Below, piece after piece: positions 60,668 through 64,000 of a stretch of 64,000 bases of DNA. The stretch lies in the NCBI RefSeq assembly GCF_002086485.1, contig NZ_MVHF01000014.1:62001-126000 (forward strand), read 5' to 3'. A model generated the notes under the pieces. That model saw nothing but the letters and a program-made list of their open reading frames with translations, was not told where the DNA came from and made no database searches. Position numbers and translations under genes: made by a program. Within the stretch, counting starts at the first letter, position 1, and every line of letters begins with the position of its first letter. Source of the stretch: Mycobacterium aquaticum. Its GTDB lineage: Bacteria > Actinomycetota > Actinomycetes > Mycobacteriales > Mycobacteriaceae.

Positions 60668-61807
60668 ATGAAATCCACCGACGTCCTGGTGATCGGAGCC
60701 GGCCCGACCGGCCTGACACTCGCCGCTGACCTGCGCCGACGCGGGGTCGACGTGACCGTCGTCGACAAGGTGGCCGACGGCGCCAACACCTCGCGCGCCG
60801 CCGCCGTGGCCGCCCGCACGCTCGAAGTGCTCGAGGACCTCGATGTGTCCCGGCGCATGATCGCCGAAGGACTCGTCACCCCCCACTTCACAATGCGCGA
60901 CGGCGAGCGCGTGCTGATCCCCGTCGACTTCAGCACGCTGCCGACCGCCTATCCGTTCACGCTCATGCTCTCCCAGGCCGACACCGAGCGGATCCTGTTG
61001 CAGCGGCTCACCGAACTCGGCGGCACGGTGATCCGGCCGCTCGGGCTCGAGCGGCTCGACCAGGACGGCGACGGCGTGACCGCGACCTTCAGCGACGGCA
61101 GTGCCATGCGGGCTCGCTACGTCGTCGGCGCGGATGGCCTCCACAGCCGGGTGCGCGAACAAGCCGGCATCGGGTTCAGCGGCGGCGAATACCCGGAGTC
61201 GTTCGCGTTGGCCGATGTCCGGCTGTCAGCACCGCTGGACGATGAGGGTGTGATCCTGTTCTACGCGAAATCGGGCCTCACGGTCGTCGCGCCGTTGCCC
61301 GACAAGGTGTTCCGCATCGTCGCCCCCACCGCAGACGCACCGGAATGCCCGACCGTGCCCTACGTTCAGCGCCTGCTCGACGAACGCGGTTTCGGTCCGG
61401 GGAAAACCGTTGTCACCGAGGTCATCTGGGGGTCGCGGTTCCGCATCCAGCACCGCGTGGCCGATACCTACCGCGCCGGTCGGCTGCTGCTCGCCGGCGA
61501 TGCGGCCCACGTGCACAGCCCGGCAGGCGGGCAGGGCATGAACCTGGGCATCCAGGATGCGGTGGCACTTGCCGACGCGCTGGCCGCCGTGCTCGGTGGT
61601 GCGCCCGACAGCGTGCTCGACGACTACAGCGCGGCGCGCCGGCCGATCGCCCGGCAGGTGCTGGCACTCACCGGACAGCTCACCCGGGTGGCCACGCTGC
61701 CACCGCTGCTGCGTCCCGTCCGCAATGCGTTGATGGGATTGGCGTCGCACCTGCCCGTGGTGCGCCACCAACTGGCGTGGCGTCTCAGCGGGCTGGTCTA
61801 CCGCTGA
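60668..61807 (+). CDS. FAD-dependent monooxygenase (PHBH / class A type)
   Basis: 379 aa. GAGPTG at residues 10-15 (FAD), the DG motif in VGADGLHSRVR near 155 and the GD motif LLLAGDAAHVHSP near 280. Class A enzymes hydroxylate phenols or modify drugs; RIF monooxygenases and tetracycline-inactivating enzymes are larger-family relatives, and no specific substrate is supported. GAGGAGCTCACC precedes ATG 60668. It lies directly behind two TetR operators and 23 bases before the epoxide hydrolase gene. Confidence 0.9.
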   Translation: MKSTDVLVIGAGPTGLTLAADLRRRGVDVTVVDKVADGANTSRAAAVAARTLEVLEDLDVSRRMIAEGLVTPHFTMRDGERVLIPVDFSTLPTAYPFTLMLSQADTERILLQRLTELGGTVIRPLGLERLDQDGDGVTATFSDGSAMRARYVVGADGLHSRVREQAGIGFSGGEYPESFALADVRLSAPLDDEGVILFYAKSGLTVVAPLPDKVFRIVAPTADAPECPTVPYVQRLLDERGFGPGKTVVTEVIWGSRFRIQHRVADTYRAGRLLLAGDAAHVHSPAGGQGMNLGIQDAVALADALAAVLGGAPDSVLDDYSAARRPIARQVLALTGQLTRVATLPPLLRPVRNALMGLASHLPVVRHQLAWRLSGLVYR

Positions 61808-61830
61808 GGTGATGCGACAGGATGGCTGGT

Positions 61831-62937
61831 ATGTCTTCGATCAGACCGTTCCGGATCGCCGTTCCCGACAACGAGCTCGCCGACCTCAAGGACCGGCTGG
61901 CGCGGACCCGATGGCCTGAGCCCGAATGCGTGGACGACTGGAGTCAGGGCATACCGCTGAGCTACACGCGCGAACTCGCCGACTACTGGGCGAACTCCTA
62001 CGACTGGCGAGCCCGTGAAGCCGCACTCAACCGCTTCGACCACTACACCACCGAAATCGACGGGCTGGACATCCATTTCATCCATCAGCGCTCACCACAC
62101 CAGGACGCGTTCCCGCTGTTGATCACACACGGCTGGCCCGGATCGATCGTGGAATTCCACAAGGTGATCGAGCCGCTGACCGAGGCGGGGTTCCACGTGG
62201 TGTGCCCGTCGCTGCCGGGCTACGGCTTCTCCGGCAAACCGACCACGACCGGATGGGGCGTCGGCAAGATCGCCGAAGCGTGGGACGAGCTGATGGTGCG
62301 CCTGGGGTATGACCGCTACGGCGCGCAGGGCGGCGACTGGGGTGCCGCGGTGACGACGCAGATCGGCCGCAATGTGGGCTCGTGCATCGCCATCCACGTC
62401 AACATGCCGATCGCGCAGCCGCCCGCCGAGGGCGTCGGTGAGATGACCGAGGACCTGCAGAAGGCGCTGGCCCGCATCGACTACTACCGCAAATGGGATT
62501 CGGGGTACATGAAGCAGCAGTCCACGCGGCCGCAGACCGTCGGCTACGGCCTGACGGACTCCCCCGTCGGCCAGCTGGCGTGGATCGTGGAGAAGTTCTG
62601 GTCGTGGATGGACTGCGACGGCAACCCCGAGAACGTGGTGTCCAAAGACGAAATGCTCGACAACGTCATGCTGTACTGGCTCACCGCGTCGGCAGCGTCG
62701 TCGGCCCGGCTGTACTGGGAAAGCCATGACACCTGGGGCGGCGGCGGATACGTGAGCGTGCCCACCGGTATCGCGTCGTTTCCGTTGGAGATCCTGCGAG
62801 CGCCCCGCGCCTGGTGCGAAACCGGCTACAACGTCACCCATTACACGACCATGCCGCGCGGCGGGCATTTCGCGGCATTCGAGCAACCGGAGTTGTTCGT
62901 CGAGGACGTGAAGACGTTCTTCGCCACCGTGCGCTGA
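61831..62937 (+). CDS. epoxide hydrolase (alpha/beta fold, with N-terminal EHN domain)
   Basis: 368 aa. N-terminal epoxide-hydrolase domain (FRIAVPDNELADLKDRLART), oxyanion-hole HGWPGS at 100-105, nucleophile D169 in GGDWG, and the catalytic His in PRGGHFAAFEQPE near the C-terminus. ATG 61831 is preferred over ATG 61822 because an AGGA sequence is correctly spaced. It probably shares the TetR-controlled transcript with the FAD monooxygenase, a sensible pair for epoxidised or hydroxylated aromatic or lipid compounds. Confidence 0.9.
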   Translation: MSSIRPFRIAVPDNELADLKDRLARTRWPEPECVDDWSQGIPLSYTRELADYWANSYDWRAREAALNRFDHYTTEIDGLDIHFIHQRSPHQDAFPLLITHGWPGSIVEFHKVIEPLTEAGFHVVCPSLPGYGFSGKPTTTGWGVGKIAEAWDELMVRLGYDRYGAQGGDWGAAVTTQIGRNVGSCIAIHVNMPIAQPPAEGVGEMTEDLQKALARIDYYRKWDSGYMKQQSTRPQTVGYGLTDSPVGQLAWIVEKFWSWMDCDGNPENVVSKDEMLDNVMLYWLTASAASSARLYWESHDTWGGGGYVSVPTGIASFPLEILRAPRAWCETGYNVTHYTTMPRGGHFAAFEQPELFVEDVKTFFATVR

Positions 62938-62945
62938 GTTTTCTT

Positions 62946-63008
62946 CCGCGAGCAGACATAGCGGTACGCCAAACGCGGCGTGTCGGGTACCGCCATGTCT
63001 GCTCGCGG
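62946..63008 (+). terminator. long hairpin after the epoxide hydrolase gene (repeat family member 3)
   Basis: 22-base arms beginning CCGCGAGCAGACAT (62946-62967) and ending ATGTCTGCTCGCGG (62987-63008) pair with one mismatch; the 19-base loop contains CGGCGTGTCGG. It begins eight bases after the stop codon and separates this operon from the DUF1254 gene. Confidence 0.75.
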
Positions 63009-63023
63009 GGAAACGGGACGGGC

Positions 63024-63029
63024 TAGCCT
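63024..63029 (+). promoter_or_regulatory. -10 hexamer TAGCCT for a leaderless DUF1254 transcript
   Basis: TAGCCT matches the mycobacterial TANNNT -10 and lies seven bases before ATG 63037, with no Shine-Dalgarno sequence, which is the usual layout of leaderless genes. Confidence 0.55.
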
Positions 63030-63036
63030 GACGGAC

Positions 63037-64000
63037 ATGGACGAACTGGTGCGGTCCCGGGCGATCCAAGCCGTCATCTGGGGCATGCCCGCCGTCAACT
63101 TCGAGCTGCTGCGCGACGCCTCCGCCGCTGTGGGTGCCACCGACAACGAGGTGGTGTTCTGGTCGAAACTGCCGGACTGGAAGAACCAGACCCTCACGCC
63201 CAATCCCGATACCGTGTACGTCTTCCCGTTCTACGACACGCAGGCCGGGCCGATGGTGCTCGAAATCCCGCCTGCCGAAGACGGTTCCATCACCGGGTCG
63301 ATCGACAACGGCTGGCAGGAGGCGCTGGAGGACGTCGGGCCTGCCGGGGTCGACAAGGGCGCGGGCGGCAAGTACCTGATCCTGCCGCCCGGCTACGACG
63401 GGCAGATCCCTGCCGGGCACATCGCGCTGAACTCGGCGACATACACCGGATTCGGGGCGTTGCGGTCCAACATCGCTTCGAGCGACGACGCCGATGTTGC
63501 CGCCGCGGTTGCGTACGGCAAGCGTGTCAAGTTCTATCCGCTGGGACACGACGACGCCCCGACCACGTTCGTCGATGCGGCTGATGCGGTGTACGACAAC
63601 ACCATTCCGTACGACCTTCGGTTCTTCGAATTGCTCGACCGGTTCGTGCAACGCGAACCCTGGCTGCAGCGCGACCGGGTGATGATCTCGATCCTCAAGT
63701 CGATCGGCATCGAGAAGGGCACGCCGTTCGCGCCCGACGCAGAGCTCACCACAGTGCTGAACTCTGCCGCGGCAGCAGCGCACGACTGGCTCGAGGCCAG
63801 TTATCCGCGGTTCTTCACCCCGCCGTATTTCGAGGGCACGCACTGGGCCGTGCCCGCCTCGCAGGAGGTGGTGCTGGGCATGCAAACCGGTTTCGCCGAC
63901 ACCGACAGCTATCCCGTCGATGACCGCGGTCTGCTGTACTCCTTCATCTACTTCAGCGCCAAACACCTTGGCCAGGGCCAGTTCTACGTGATGACCATCG
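63037..64000 (+). CDS. DUF1254 domain protein (probable DUF1254-DUF1214), 3' end outside the window
   Basis: 321 codons are visible from ATG 63037 (MDELVRSRAIQAVIWGMPAV) with no stop before the window ends. VNFELLRDASAAVG, then LTPNPDTVYVFPFYDTQAGP and LPPGYDGQIPAGHIALNSAT are typical of DUF1254; a DUF1214 domain normally follows. No signal peptide is seen. Function is not established for the family. Confidence 0.85.
   Translation, partial: MDELVRSRAIQAVIWGMPAVNFELLRDASAAVGATDNEVVFWSKLPDWKNQTLTPNPDTVYVFPFYDTQAGPMVLEIPPAEDGSITGSIDNGWQEALEDVGPAGVDKGAGGKYLILPPGYDGQIPAGHIALNSATYTGFGALRSNIASSDDADVAAAVAYGKRVKFYPLGHDDAPTTFVDAADAVYDNTIPYDLRFFELLDRFVQREPWLQRDRVMISILKSIGIEKGTPFAPDAELTTVLNSAAAAAHDWLEASYPRFFTPPYFEGTHWAVPASQEVVLGMQTGFADTDSYPVDDRGLLYSFIYFSAKHLGQGQFYVMTI

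Noticed and set aside
1..64000. tRNA, rRNA, CRISPR array, insertion sequence or phage attachment site
   Set aside because: No cloverleaf, regularly spaced repeats, transposase or integrase reading frame was recognised anywhere in the window.

Overview
The window is high-GC actinobacterial DNA, almost certainly from a fast-growing Mycobacterium (Mycolicibacterium). The main evidence is a block at 38.6-46.7 kb that keeps, in inverted orientation, the gene order I know from M. tuberculosis Rv0904c-Rv0910 (accD3, echA6, a metallo-beta-lactamase-fold protein, a serine beta-lactamase-like protein, ctpE, and the small antitoxin/toxin pair). A frdABCD operon closely resembling Rv1552-Rv1555, a mycofactocin-type short-chain dehydrogenase, many FadD/FadE-type genes, leaderless-looking starts and frequent ATGA/GTGA start-stop overlaps agree with this. 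No rRNA, tRNA, CRISPR array, insertion sequence or prophage was seen.

Layout. (1) 1-15434, minus strand: a catabolic run of SDR, Rieske oxygenase, luciferase-like monooxygenase, Baeyer-Villiger-type monooxygenase, SDR, class III CoA-transferase, four acyl-CoA dehydrogenases forming two large/small pairs, a PucR regulator, then dihydrolipoamide dehydrogenase and 2-oxoacid dehydrogenase E1 alpha and beta (beta cut by the window edge). (2) 15579-21621, plus strand, divergent: SMP-30-like lactonase, GntR/HutC regulator, two AMP-forming acyl-CoA ligases and an SDR. Two TTGTC-GGAC-ACAA palindromes in the shared intergenic region probably let the GntR protein control both arms. Together they fit a route from a cyclic ketone to a lactone, an open-chain acid, an acyl-CoA and beta-oxidation; the substrate is unknown. 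(3) 21657-25189: a perfect CRP-type box, a small Cys/His-rich protein and frdABCD. (4) 25202-38495: an apparently acquired, somewhat A/T-richer carbohydrate locus: ABC importer (its permease is broken by an in-frame stop), aldehyde dehydrogenase, ROK repressor, two SDRs, a Gfo/Idh dehydrogenase, the two halves of a Tm-1-like protein as separate genes, and an MFS symporter. Four related palindromes mark it as one ROK regulon. (5) 38625-46678: the conserved Rv0904c-Rv0910-like block. (6) 46690-55728: a membrane-anchored protein, two small membrane proteins, copper amine oxidase, two APC permeases, aldehyde dehydrogenase and an IclR regulator, with repeated TTCTCATTTGA boxes. (7) 55832-64000: two acyl-CoA synthetases divergent from a GAF-LuxR regulator, a TetR regulator divergent from a FAD monooxygenase and an epoxide hydrolase, and the start of a DUF1254 protein.

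The most unusual features are the ROK regulon with the split Tm-1 pair, the in-frame TAA in its permease, the composite operators there, a symmetric bidirectional promoter between echA6 and accD3, and a family of long 3'-end hairpins sharing a loop sequence. No stretch longer than 300 bases lacks a gene.
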